Source: Diplocarpon mali (lineage: Eukaryota; Ascomycota; Leotiomycetes; Helotiales; Drepanopezizaceae). From it: a DNA stretch of 64,000 nucleotides. A program made the position numbers and the translations under genes. Of the stretch, positions 1-10,789 are shown in pieces (the stretch's first letter is position 1; every line of letters begins with the position of its first letter). Under the pieces are notes generated by a model that made no database searches, was not told the DNA's origin, and was given only the letters and a program-made list of their open reading frames with translations. The stretch covers positions 101,533 to 165,532 of the forward strand of contig JAENRP010000081.1 of the NCBI GenBank assembly GCA_024741835.1, written 5' to 3'.

Positions 1-876
1 TCGGAGCTGGACGGGTTGTGGGAACCGCATGCCTGTAGCCCCGCTCAGCATTATCTCAGCCTCCGCGGGGGCGGCGGTCGGTGGCTCGAGGAACGTGGCG
101 AGAATTTCGAGGGGGACAGGGGTTGCTAATATCACCTGAACTTCTTGCTACGAGTACTCCATGTCCCATCGCTGAAATGTAACATACGAGTGTGGATAGT
201 AGAGAGGGAATAATGCTGCTCCAACATGGTATGTATGCGCTGTCTGAAGGTCATGCGCGCCTCCCTTGGTCCATGAGAAGCTCGTTGAGGGTTTCAATGA
301 CCTTGTTCGTCCCCGACTTATTCCTGGCAAAGAGAGGGCTTATTCTTCTCTCTCTCTCTCTCATATTTACACAAGACGGGAGAATGTCGTGGCTCAACTT
401 AAGAGTGCATTTCACGTATCGACCAAGAGCCGGAGTGCCGTTGTCCATTCTTTCTTTCTTCCGCTATACTTCCTCCCTCCGCCGAGGTCATGTATACCCC
501 AGAAGCACGCAGGCCATGTATCTCCCTATCCGCTCGCCGCCCACCTCACATTTTCTTCAATCCTGTCTGTCCCACCTGGTATCTCCGCGCGGAGCTTCGA
601 AGTCATCGCATTCTCACCCTCGTTCATCACCCAAGGCCAACCCCAACAAGAAAAAGGGGGGGGGGGAAATGTATGTAGGTATCGTAACATCAACTCGCCC
701 CGCCGCAGTCCCACGCATCTTCTCCACCAGCGCTCCAAATGCAGGTATCGATCATCATCATTGCTCATCATTCTCTGGTCTGAAAACAAAGGAAAGAAGA
801 ATGGAAGAGAGATTCCTCGAAGAGAACCAAAGGGAAAGGGAGGCCATCCACCAAACCATCCACGCAGCAGGCTAGC
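1..876. other. 3' flank of PBS2; possible coding exon at the left edge
   Basis: No gene can be established here. On the minus strand, positions 1-135 read as 45 open codons after an AG at 136-138. Their composition resembles protein, so an exon of a gene lying to the left is possible. The plus strand is also open over the same bases and I recognise no family, so I do not annotate a CDS. The remainder is the downstream flank of the MAPKK gene, with a CT-rich run near 345-362 and a G run at 656-666. Confidence 0.4.
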
Positions 877-2863
877 CTACGTCGCAGTGGCATTCGTATT
901 ATCCAGCGGGGCCGCGTGCAGAGCAGGTTTGGCGCTCTCGCCCATCAGGCCATTCTTCTTGCGCTCCATCGCATTCTTGACCCACTCCGCAACCTCGGCG
1001 TCCTCGGTGCCTCGTCCAGCGCCCATCTCTTTCTTGGGGGCATCGCCGCCGTTAGGGGACGGGGGTTCCTGGCTCTCATCTTCTTCGGAGATAGTGAGCG
1101 GTTTGGAGAGGCCTGCTAGCCAGGGGTGGGCTAGGAGCATGGCGTACGTTGGGCGGAGTTTAGGGATCTTGTTGAGGCAGCCGTGTACGAAGTCACGCGC
1201 CACGGATGAGTAGCCTTCTTCAGGGAGGTCGGGCGGTTCACCATCTACGATGGCCTGCAGGATGTCAGCCAGGTACTTGAGCAAACCAGAGTAGGAAGAA
1301 GCTGACGCTCAATTGCGAGAAGATATTGTTGTACGTCTCGGGGGGGTACGGGTATCTTCCCATTGCGCACTCGATGATACTGAGTCCCAGACTCCAGATA
1401 TCACTCTGAACGCTGTAGGTACCACCCGGGGCACCAGACGCGGCCATACCACCACCTGCTATCCGCTCAGGAGCCATGTAAGATTGGCATCCGATATTTG
1501 TCTTTGCAATACTGGCGACCAGATTGCCACTGACACCGAAATCGCAGATTTTGACTTGGCCCCTGGTGTTCACGAGTATATTCGTAGGCTTCACATCTCT
1601 GTGGATGATATTATGGTCATCTTTCAGTGTCTTGAGACCTTGCGTCGTTGCATAGGTGATCTTCCTCAACACACCCTCTGGGATGCCGTCTCCGTAAATC
1701 TTGTCGATAGAACCACCGTCCATGAACTCGATACAGATGTACACAGCACCCTCCTGGAAGAACGCTCCGTAGAAGTCGATGATGTAGGGACTCACACATC
1801 GATGTAGAATGTCAAGTTCCATGATGATGTTGGCAAATTTGGCCTCGTCAAGCTCGAGCCTGATCTCCTTCATGGCCATGACAACACCGGTTGTGGAGTC
1901 CGTAGCGGTGGGCGATGGCTCTGCTGAGTGGACATCGTTCACCGATGCGGTTGATGCCGAGGACGAGTACTTGTTACCGGCCAATCCAAGACCTGGTCTC
2001 CGCATGCGGGGTCTGGCGTGACGAACTTTGTAGACCGTGCCGTAGTTCCCCTTGCCCAACTCTTCCAACGTATCGACCTCATCTAACGAGATGCTGAAGT
2101 TGCTACCGGAGCTAAAGTCGATCCCATGGCCATGGATGACTGCCTTTCCCTTGAATTTTAAAGTCCCATTCTTGGTGTCGACAAATTCCGAGAAATTATC
2201 AAACGCATTCTTGGATTCACTGCTTGCGGTGGTCGAGCTACTCGTGAGACTTGGCGTGAGTGGGCTGTCTGAACCTGGCAGTCCTCCTGGAAGTTTCATG
2301 CCTCGTCTTGCGCTCAATCCACCACCCTTCGCAGGCATCTTGGGGACTGCCGGGGCAGAGACGAAGTTGTGGGCTGCAGGACGCATATTCGGTGGCATCC
2401 TCAGCCCGCCAGGTAGACCTCCAAATGCCTGCCCTCCAAAGCTGGGTCTATCTGGCACAGGGCCTGCTCCAGCAGACAAGGTCGGTCCAACACCCGGACG
2501 TGTTGGCGGCGTCCCTTGTCTGGAGAGATGGAACGCCTTCATCTTCGCCTCCATACTTTGTGGTAGTGCCATTTGTGCGGTTCGCAGATTTGACATGTTT
2601 GCTGCGGCTGGGACAGGTCTTCGCGCGTTGCTCAGAAGACCTAGTGGTGTTGAGGAGGCCGTCATGGAGGCCGTCCCTTGAGGGTCGGAGGTGGATCGAA
2701 GAGAGGGGAGACGAGGGGTATTTGAGGCTTCTGGGTTTGTGCTCGGTAATAGAGCCTCATCTTCGTCGTCGCTCGAAACTGGCGACTGAGGACTTGCAAA
2801 ATCAATAGCTTCGATCGATTCGTCGCGGGACACACTTGGAACGTGAGCCACGGGGGGGGCCAT
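877..2863 (-). CDS. PBS2: Pbs2-type MAP kinase kinase of the HOG osmostress pathway
   Basis: Dual-specificity kinase expected to phosphorylate the Hog1 MAP kinase under osmotic stress in the cytosol. Exons are 1307-2863 and 877-1254. The 52-nt intron (1255-1306) has a GCTGAC branch site and rejoins FSQLS to AIVDGEPPDLP. The protein is 644 aa. Residues 1-260 are Ser/Pro/Gly-rich. The kinase domain follows, with a glycine-rich loop (GKGNYG, about 270-275), catalytic Lys332, HRDVKPTN with Asp423, and DFG Asp441. The activation segment SGNLVASIAKTNIG carries the phosphorylatable Ser451 and Thr455 in the Pbs2-specific context. An insert of about 45 residues separates the glycine loop from the catalytic lysine. 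I chose the ATG at 2863; the open frame extends 5 codons upstream to a TTG, so a further 5' exon is possible. Family assignment is firm. Confidence 0.95.
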
Positions 2864-5035
2864 AGCTGTCCGTTCCAAAAGTCCTGTCTATATGGGTGAC
2901 ATGTGCGGAGACAGACCTGTCCTGACGAAAGCGGGCACGAGGAGGCAAATCAAGGACCGGGACGTCTGGTTGTAAGGCATAGTCAGCAAGATGGCCGCTT
3001 GGCAGAGGGAGTGTTGCGGAGTTTTAGACTGACTTTTGCAATCAACCAGCCGCAAGCTCCGGTTGGCGTAGCGGAGTAGTCGAGTGTGGAGGAACGGCGT
3101 GGCGACTAGCTACAAGCATGGAGCGAGGACGACGCTGGTGAAGGATAGACTGCGGCCGAGGGGAGCCTGAAGGGCCGAAAGAGTCGAGGATGTGGAAAGA
3201 CGTGGAGGGGCAGGTCTGAAGGGGGAAAAATCGGCTGGGTTGGGGTTGAGTTGGGTGGCCGAGCTAAGTTTGGATGCGTCGGTACCTGAGGCGCAGTTGT
3301 AGACGACGTACTGTGGCAAGGCTCGCTGACTGCGGTGATTCGATTCGAGCTGACTGCCAGGTGCGAGACCATGCCGTCCTGATCAAGGACGAGGATTGAT
3401 CGATACTACTGTACATACAGCACAGTCAGTACTCTTGAGTCGTGGGCACTTGCACAGTCAGAAAGGATGCTGGGGCTGCGGGCTAAAACGGCGTGTAGAT
3501 CGACGGCATGGAAATAGTTCGGGGAACGGGGACGACGGAGACTTCTCTTATCTCCAGTGCAAGCATCATATCGCAGGTACATTACCGTGGGTAGGTGATT
3601 GATCTTACACCGCATACCTGCACAGTACATGTATTTGCCTGCGCAGTGCACATGGCAGCAGGGCAGAGCCGCGATTTACAGTGGACAGCATTGACGGTAT
3701 GGATATCGATATCAACATTGAGCCTTTCGTTGGCTATGGTCGGCTTCCTCCTCGGGGCAGGGCGCAGGGCGTCACCGTCGTCTGGTCAGATTGATACTGT
3801 ATGTCCTTAGGTAGGTATGTACAGTAAGGCATATGTATATTGCATCTACGCATATGCATGTGTGTATATGTATATCTGTATTGAGACACATATATATTTT
3901 TATATGCGTAGGTATTCTCGTCTCGTCCTGCTCCCTCTCGAGCCGTCAAGAAGACCAACGGCAGTGAGTTCCCCGGACTGACTGTCCAGCCGGCTCCCGC
4001 CAACCTACCTGCCAACCTACCGTTGGCAAGGCACCTTCGCAAGAGGGATTCCCATCGGGGTTGGCTCATCGATCAAAGCGATCGATGCACTCCCCGCCAG
4101 CTGCCCGTGGCTATTGGTGTAGCTCCTGACTCGACTTATCGTCCCCTTCGCGTCAACAGAGCAAATTGATCACGATCGCAGCACCCACCCGCGCATTGGG
4201 ACGAGATCAGACCAGGCCAGGGCAATATTCACTCCACGAGTCACGGGCTAGCCTGTCGGAGAATTTCCATTCCATTCCACTCCACTTCAAACGTAGCGTG
4301 GCGTGGCATCTGCGCGATAGACTTTGATTTTCAAGGTTCGCAGCAATCATCTGGAGGTGGCATGCTCGCATGCTCGCATGCGAGCAGATCTTCCGCCTTG
4401 ACATTCTTCGCTTCTTGCCTGAGGATCACCGACTCGGGGGATAGATTACCTGATTCTAACTCGGTGGTGGTAGTACGAGTATCCGCCCTCAGGAAGGTAG
4501 GCCTGTTATGTTCTCGGGATCATTGACCGTCGAGGGGGATTTCAAGCCAAGCGTGCATCTGGATCGGCATCGGGAAGTGGAGAGATCGAGTGATCGCGGG
4601 TTGAAGCCAAGCACTTTGGAGAATCTATGGGGAACGAGGGAAGACCGGCGGGGTTGCTCGATGTTGTACGGGACCGTCCCCCCGACGACTACCCCGTCTC
4701 CAATGCCTCTGCTCTGATGAGATCGAGTATGCGTGCTGAGAGCTCCTGATGGGGAAAATCCACTGTCGTGACTATATCAGCCTCTGGTTCGACGACTCCG
4801 GCTCGCGTGAAACTTGTGGGCTCTGCCGACCAATCGATTCCGATTGCCTCGACAGACGGTTTCCCCGAGTCGGTCCGCAGAGCATGAGATGGCGCTGAAT
4901 CGATGTTGACGATAGGAGCCGGTGCATGGCTATCAGAAACAAGTTTGGTTGTCTCCGCCCTGGCGAGTGCCGCTAGGGCAGAGGTTGGCAACGAGATCTG
5001 ACCCTTGGAGTCAATAGGGTGGGGGGGGGGATCCA

Positions 5036-5105
5036 AAGCCAAAGACAAAGCCAAGGATAAAGAAAGAGACAAAGAAAGAGACAAAGCCAATGACAATGCC
5101 AATGA
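5036..5105. repeat. Purine-rich microsatellite (AAAGACAAAGCC-type)
   Basis: Imperfect 6- and 12-bp units such as AAAGACAAAGCC and AAAGAGACAAAG repeat across the tract. It creates artificial Lys/Asp or Leu/Ser reading frames on the two strands. Confidence 0.8.
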
Positions 5106-5438
5106 TAAAGCCCAAGCCCAAGCCAAAGTACACTGGCTCTCTGAACATGTGGAATGTGTGTCGAGAGCTTTTGAGAGAGGGCGAGGTTTGCGGGCCATCG
5201 CCTTTGTCACGTCGACCAGCAAGGACAAGGTGGCTGGTAAGCATCATCGAGGTCTCCGGTATTGTCTGGACACACACGCTTGACTGCAGGCCGGCCTGTG
5301 CGTCTCGCCACATCACGCTTGTCACGACGTATGTGGCTTGCCTCTGTGGTTACGTCATCTGTGGCTGAAGCATGCACCGATTCTTGATCCTCCCTGACCG
5401 CCAGCCCAGACCGCCACGCGCTACGTGCTCTGTACGCA

Positions 5439-5494
5439 GTGCCATGCAAGAAGTGCCATACAAAAAGTGCCATGCAAGAAGTGCCATACGAACA
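5439..5494. repeat. Four-unit 14-bp tandem repeat with alternating variants
   Basis: Units begin at 5439, 5453, 5467 and 5481. Units one and three are identical (GTGCCATGCAAGAA). Units two and four share GTGCCATAC and differ in the tail, so the block looks like a 28-bp unit duplicated once. Confidence 0.85.
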
Positions 5495-6599
5495 ATCCCA
5501 TGTGTCCTCCTCGCTGCCAATTCCTGTTGAATCATGCAACAAGCGGTCTCGTCCCAGGTCCTTTTCTCATGGTTTCTTTGCATCATACAGTCGCTCCCCG
5601 GGGCTTGGCCTGCACCAAAGACCTGCTTGGCAGAGGAGGATAGATGCAGTAGTAAGGGCTGCCAAGTATTCGGAAGAATGCCGGGAACCTTCGGTCGGCT
5701 TTTGACTCTGGATGCGATTTCAACTTCATTTTTTCGGCCGGGGACAAGGTAGAGAGAAGAGTGCCGCATGGTTGCCGCTTGCTAGAATATGCCTTGGCTC
5801 GTGTGTGAAAGCGACCCCCCTCGCCACCGCCTCTTCTTACTTCTACACGTTTTCCTCCCACCTCGCCAGCTACCGCACCTACGCATGGATACCCGATTTT
5901 CGAAGCCTCTCACGGCCAATTTCAGCCAGCGGTGCAAGGCGTTTTACTTGCAGAGAGGCGGGAGACGAGTCTTGGGAACTCGATATTTGCCGGGAGGACG
6001 TTGTTCCCTTGACCGCTGGTACGTACGGGCACCCACGATTGCAGGACTTTCGATCCTACTCATCATCAACATCCTACTCGAATCCCCGTGCAGGCGAGAA
6101 GAGATGGCTGGTCAAGGTCATAAAGGTAAGTACCGTACCCGTCTGCGACCGGCCCGGCACGAATACATACCTCCTGTGTAGAAATACCGTACCAGGGGCA
6201 GCTTCGTCGCAGGCCAAGCAAAGCCCGCATAAAAGTCAATTCGTATGGAGGTTCGAGTGGGCCGTGAGCCACAGGCCTTCTTTTTTTCGAGTGCGGTACG
6301 GTGAATAGTAAAACCCACGGCTCGTACTGTGTGTATGAAGGCTACTCGGCATCTTGAGATGGGAATACAGTGCGTTGTAGGAGCTTCCACGAAGTAGGGA
6401 ATCGCAAGGACTTAGATGGCTTGGATCTCGCGGCTAAATGGATCCCTGGAAAGGCTATCTGTCTATCGATACGGGCCCCAATTTTCAGGACCCGGCACTC
6501 TGTATTATTCGAGGGTAGATTGCCATGGCGGTCACTATCAGCAGCATCATAATACAATAGTACATGCTGAAATAATCTGACCTTTGGCGTCCGAGAGGT

Positions 6600-8400
6600 T
6601 CCTACTTCCTAGAGAGTCTTACGCAGGGTACTACTAGTGGTATCCCAATGCAAATATGCTGCTTTTACCATGCAAATAAAAGGAAATCGTCGTAGATTTG
6701 ACACTCAACGTACCTATACCAAAAACCCTTCGCAGATCAACAACTCGAGACAATCATTTTGATGATAATTCTCTCTTCTTTAAAACTGGCTAGACTCGAT
6801 CTCAGATCGCCTTTTAATGAAATCTGACTTTAGGGCAAGTTATACATCTTCGTACCGAGTAACGGCTTAAAGGCAACGATACTGCGGTCGAAAAGCTCTT
6901 CTTAATACACTTCAACGAAAACGCCTTATTCAGTAGGTTATCTCATCAAGTAAAGATTAACATACCCCTTGGGTCGATATTCCCTCGGTTAGACTTGAAT
7001 TGTAAATTACACGCTATTCGCATAGCATTTGATAAAGAAGGCTTTAGACAACGAGTTGTGCGTCGAAAACCTATCCCGACTTACACAAATAAGGTCCCAA
7101 GGCTTTAGGAAGCCATGAAATAAAAATAGAAGATAATAGAAAAAGGCTAGTACTGTGGTATTATAGTGCCTTTAATTCAAGAGCGCTTATTCAAGGCTTT
7201 AATCTGATGTTACAGGAGCACTGAAAGCAAGGAGTATCTGCAAGAATTGTTTTTCTGAATCTTCGGGATTCATAAGGGAGCACGTGTTGCAGGCCGTAAG
7301 GGCTGCGCTGCCGTGCTATCCTGCATGGAAGGTGCCGTAAGAGGCGTGATACCTGGGTAGCCTACGAAATTTGAATAAGATAACGTAAAGGCTCTGCTTC
7401 GAAGTTTATAAGATCTGTATTTAAAGCAATTAGGATTACGCCTGTCTTTTAGGCTTTAACTAGTCTCAATTTTATCCAATTAAGATAAAAGGCGATATAC
7501 AGGGTTACATTCAAGGAGAGCACTTAAATGTTTAACCGTCATATAAGATGTCGTAAGACGCCACATAAAAGCGTGGGAATCTGTTATAGTTGAATGGAAT
7601 GGGGAATTGGCAAGGGAAATGCTAGAGAAATGTGAAGCAGCGATGAAAGTAGATGGTGGATATATAAAATACTAAGAACTATTTAAAAGCAGCATTGCCA
7701 AGTATCTGATCTATATAGGTCCGCGCTTTGACATAGAAGGTCAGATTATTACCTATAGTACGATGTATGTATATTCTTAGCATCGTGTATTTACGTTGCA
7801 AGGTCTGAATTTACCCTCAAGCTTAGCCGGAATCCTGAATGGCTAGGTCCCATTGCTGACCTGTGCTGTAGGTTTTCAACACCTTCGCGTTGCGTTGCGT
7901 TGATTTCTAACGTACCTATGTATCTACGGATTACGCCATTATTACTGCGATCCTTTTGCACTCTTGATTAGACACTTGCGACCCCCAACGGCCAAGGCAC
8001 CAAGAGCAGTTCAGAACGCCCCCCTTCTGCCTTTGCTGCTGCTCAAGATCGCCGAAGAACCCCGCCGACGGAAAATAGGGAAAATTCCAGGCCAATGCAA
8101 TTAGTTCCTAGCTCGGCTGTGCTGTCTGGATCGACCTGCTGCTCTACACTTTCCAATTTATCAAATACCAGCGAATGTTTTGTCTCAATCGAAAGAAGTA
8201 AATAATTCAACGCTCCGTACATGTGTGTCGGTTACATCCATCCCTCGCAGGGAAGTTACAAATTTCTTACCCAAACAAGGCCTTGCCTCTGTTCCGAGTG
8301 GAGGGATATGACTGTAGTACGTGTAAATAACCCTTTTAGTTTGACTTAAATTCGTGGGTTTAATATGGAGTTTCCTGATGTTAATTTTGCCACTCCTGAA
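6600..8400. other. AT-rich tract without genes, probably a decayed transposon
   Basis: Base composition shifts sharply to A/T from about 6600 and recovers near 8000-8550. No frame is open for a meaningful length between 6560 and 8180, stops are dense in all frames, and words built on ggcttta/aaggc recur. This is the usual look of a repeat-induced-point-mutated element in Pezizomycotina. I cannot identify the parent element, and see no clear terminal repeats. It lies just upstream of the secreted pseudo-peptidase gene. Confidence 0.5.
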
Positions 8401-8564
8401 ATGATCAGGCATTCGAAAGCCTACAACTGGTGTTTAAATCCTACTGGATTTTTCGCTATAAAGAGCCTTGAGCTGTGTAGTCAAAGTCAAACAATCCAGC
8501 ATTCAAAGCAGATCAACCGGGTCAGCACCTTCCTTGTGCTCTGCTACTATTGACCTAGTTCACA

Positions 8565-9593
8565 ATGTATCTTTCTTCAGTTCGTCCGGCGGCTTTTTTT
8601 ACCTTGCTATCGTCGGTTGCTGCTCAGCATCCAGACGATCCGGTGCAACTTCAAACCCGCGCTCCCGGCTTTTCAGAATCACCTATGCAACCATCTCAGG
8701 CCATGAACTACCCACAAGTGATCTACCATCGCGATTACGAACAGAATGCCTACTTGAGCAACGTGGTCGGTCCTATGAGCTGGCTCAAAACTCTAACCGA
8801 GTTTCGCAACCGCGACTACCGCTCTTCTCACGGCTTCGAAGCTGGCAAGTGGCTACTTGAACTAGTACAGAATATTACAGCCCCGAACCCGGCGATCCAA
8901 GTCAGAGAATTCGAGCACAAATTCAACCAGTCCTCTATCATCGTTACGATCCCGGGCAAAAGCAATAGATTCAATGTTATTGTTGGTACACACTACGACA
9001 CTCCATCTCCTACCGCCAATGACATTGAGTACCGTTTCGCTGGTGCAAACAGGGACGGCTCCGGCGTCGTGACTCACCTCGAGGCCTTGAGAGTGCTTGT
9101 CGCAGATCGATTCAAGCCCAAGAACACGATCGAGTTCCACTTCTATGCCGGGCGTCATGGTGGAAATCTGGGCTCCAAGGCGGTTCTGTCTAGCTATGCC
9201 GAAAGGACGGGAAAAGATCACAAGGTTGTTGCTTTTCTGAACCAAAAGATGACTGGATACGCTCCCATAAGCAGAATCATGGTTTGTGACGAGAGAGGAC
9301 CCAGGACCGGTGTACACGGTGAGCTCTTACAATACACTAAGAATATCGTCCAGGTGTATAACGGCCACGAGGCTCGAGGCGACCATGAATGCTCTGAACG
9401 AGCCGGAGACTACAAATCCGCTTTCGATTACGGAATTCCTTCGGTACATGTCGCCGGTGACTTGCTTCAACCATACTATCAAAATCGAATCGAGAACCCG
9501 AACGATAGGTACGATGATGTCAATTGGTTCCCGGTCCTGAGACATGTGTTTTTCACGATTTCATTTGTCATCGAGGCTTCGTATTACGGCTAA
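8565..9593 (+). CDS. Secreted M28-family (Lap1-like) peptidase homologue, predicted catalytically dead
   Basis: Single-exon gene, 342 aa, with a signal peptide (residues 1 to about 20, ending AA-Q). It aligns along its length with fungal secreted leucine aminopeptidases of family M28, which use two zinc ions. His143 and Asp145 (GTHYD) are kept, but the bridging Asp of the ADDDGSG motif is Arg163 (ANRDGSG), the catalytic and zinc Glu pair of YAxEEGG is Arg197-His198 (YAGRHGG), the zinc Asp of QDMTGY is Lys228 (NQKMTGY), and the final zinc His is Glu310 (RIENPND). CSDH is CSER (276-279). Scaffold motifs, Cys residues and two N-glycosylation sequons (Asn103, Asn121) remain and the frame is intact. 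I infer a secreted pseudoenzyme with a binding or decoy role, not a peptidase. It lies just downstream of an AT-rich tract. Confidence 0.85.
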   Translation: MYLSSVRPAAFFTLLSSVAAQHPDDPVQLQTRAPGFSESPMQPSQAMNYPQVIYHRDYEQNAYLSNVVGPMSWLKTLTEFRNRDYRSSHGFEAGKWLLELVQNITAPNPAIQVREFEHKFNQSSIIVTIPGKSNRFNVIVGTHYDTPSPTANDIEYRFAGANRDGSGVVTHLEALRVLVADRFKPKNTIEFHFYAGRHGGNLGSKAVLSSYAERTGKDHKVVAFLNQKMTGYAPISRIMVCDERGPRTGVHGELLQYTKNIVQVYNGHEARGDHECSERAGDYKSAFDYGIPSVHVAGDLLQPYYQNRIENPNDRYDDVNWFPVLRHVFFTISFVIEASYYG

Positions 9594-10789
9594 AATGGCA
9601 TGAGGCCACAACCCACACCTACACCCGATTTCTCCCCTGTCTTTGGGCATACCCGTCACTCCAGCATGCGAAACTCATCCTTTGAAACTACCTACTTGGT
9701 AGAAAGGTACTAATAGCGATCATGATACTGAATGCTTTTGAGTTGGAATCTCAAGCAATACTATGTATTTGTATAGTTGACGAGGTGCAATCGATATTTT
9801 AAATCTTAATATTCAGTGCTTTTTACAAGTGACATATTTTACATACATTACCTTGAAACCTTTGATATCTCTATGATAGCTTGCAAGATAAGCAAAAGCG
9901 GGGTGGGTGAATTGGTATGCGACATGCACGCACATAGTACTCATTATGACCTTATGCCATTCCAATCGATCCCCTCTCTTTGCTTGGGGCTTATCATTAG
10001 GGGTATCGTCTGAGGGCCGGTTGTCGTACACGCCTCGAGTGTTCACGCCTGGGTAGGTGTCCGGCAAGGATTGACTGTCAAGCTTTTTACACGCTTGACA
10101 TTTGCAATCGAGAATCACGTCTACTGTATAGTCGCTTGGTCCGAACGCTACGGTAGAATGAGTACGGGACTGAGTTCTCAGCTGATCTCCTCGTTGTGGT
10201 GCTCTTGCTACTGAGAACTCTTATCGAAGCTCTTTGTTCTCCTCACTACCGCTTGCAGAGTTGAAATGCTGCCGGCTCGTCAGCTCGTTTGGAATATTCT
10301 CAAGTCTTTCCCCCCTTCTTTGCATTCAGACTGGTTTGAGAAGGCTGAACGTAGCCACAATCTCGGTCTTGATTAGGCGGAACCAGCGATCCAGAAATTC
10401 AAAATAAGTGAGGAGTGTCGTATACTAGTCGGGGGGATTTAAATGTTCCAGGCGGGGGAAAGAGAAGAAGGAAAATACCGTTGCATAAAGCGGCAAGCAG
10501 TTTAGAGGGGTTGGGCGATGGTTCCATTAATAATGTAGAGCAGTAAAAGCTACCCAGCTACCCAGCCGCCACCACAGCCTTCCTTTCTTGCTTGACTGGT
10601 TGTCACGTGGGCTTGGGCTTGGTCACTGCTACTACCGTATATCGGCTCCGCCGTCGTCCATCGCCCGTCAGCGGTCCTCAGTTCTTCGCAATCCCAATAC
10701 CACATAACGAGGACATCTCCCCCCCCTCAAGACCGAGCCACCCACATCCACAACCACAACGTTTGTGGTTGTCATTCCTCACATCCACC
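9594..10789. other. Intergenic region between pseudo-peptidase and transporter
   Basis: AT-rich downstream flank of the peptidase homologue (to about 9900), followed by the promoter of the transporter gene. An in-frame open stretch continues upstream of the transporter start to 10592, but it lacks family similarity and is read as leader. No other gene is visible. Confidence 0.6.

Larger units (their letters stand above)
2864..6600. other. Long intergenic region upstream of PBS2
   Basis: No convincing gene. It contains the PBS2 promoter and leader (about 2864-3400), a TA/TG-rich microsatellite stretch at about 3826-3910, low-complexity purine repeats at about 5035-5105, and an ordered 14-bp tandem repeat at 5439-5494. 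A minus-strand frame at 4689-5228 is open, but half of it is a Leu-Ser/Ala repeat read from the purine microsatellite; the other half (4689-5000) looks more protein-like but matches nothing I know. Confidence 0.5.

Noticed and set aside
1..135. Possible exon running off the left edge (minus strand)
   Set aside because: Both strands are open, no family is recognised, and there is too little sequence to decide.
4689..5228. Minus-strand 179-codon frame
   Set aside because: Half is a Leu-Ser/Ala translation of a purine microsatellite; the rest has no recognised domain and no supporting splice structure.
10592..10789. In-frame upstream extension of the transporter
   Set aside because: The extension is Arg/Pro/His-rich and not membrane-like; the ATG at 10790 has a strong context and begins just before the conserved family sequence.
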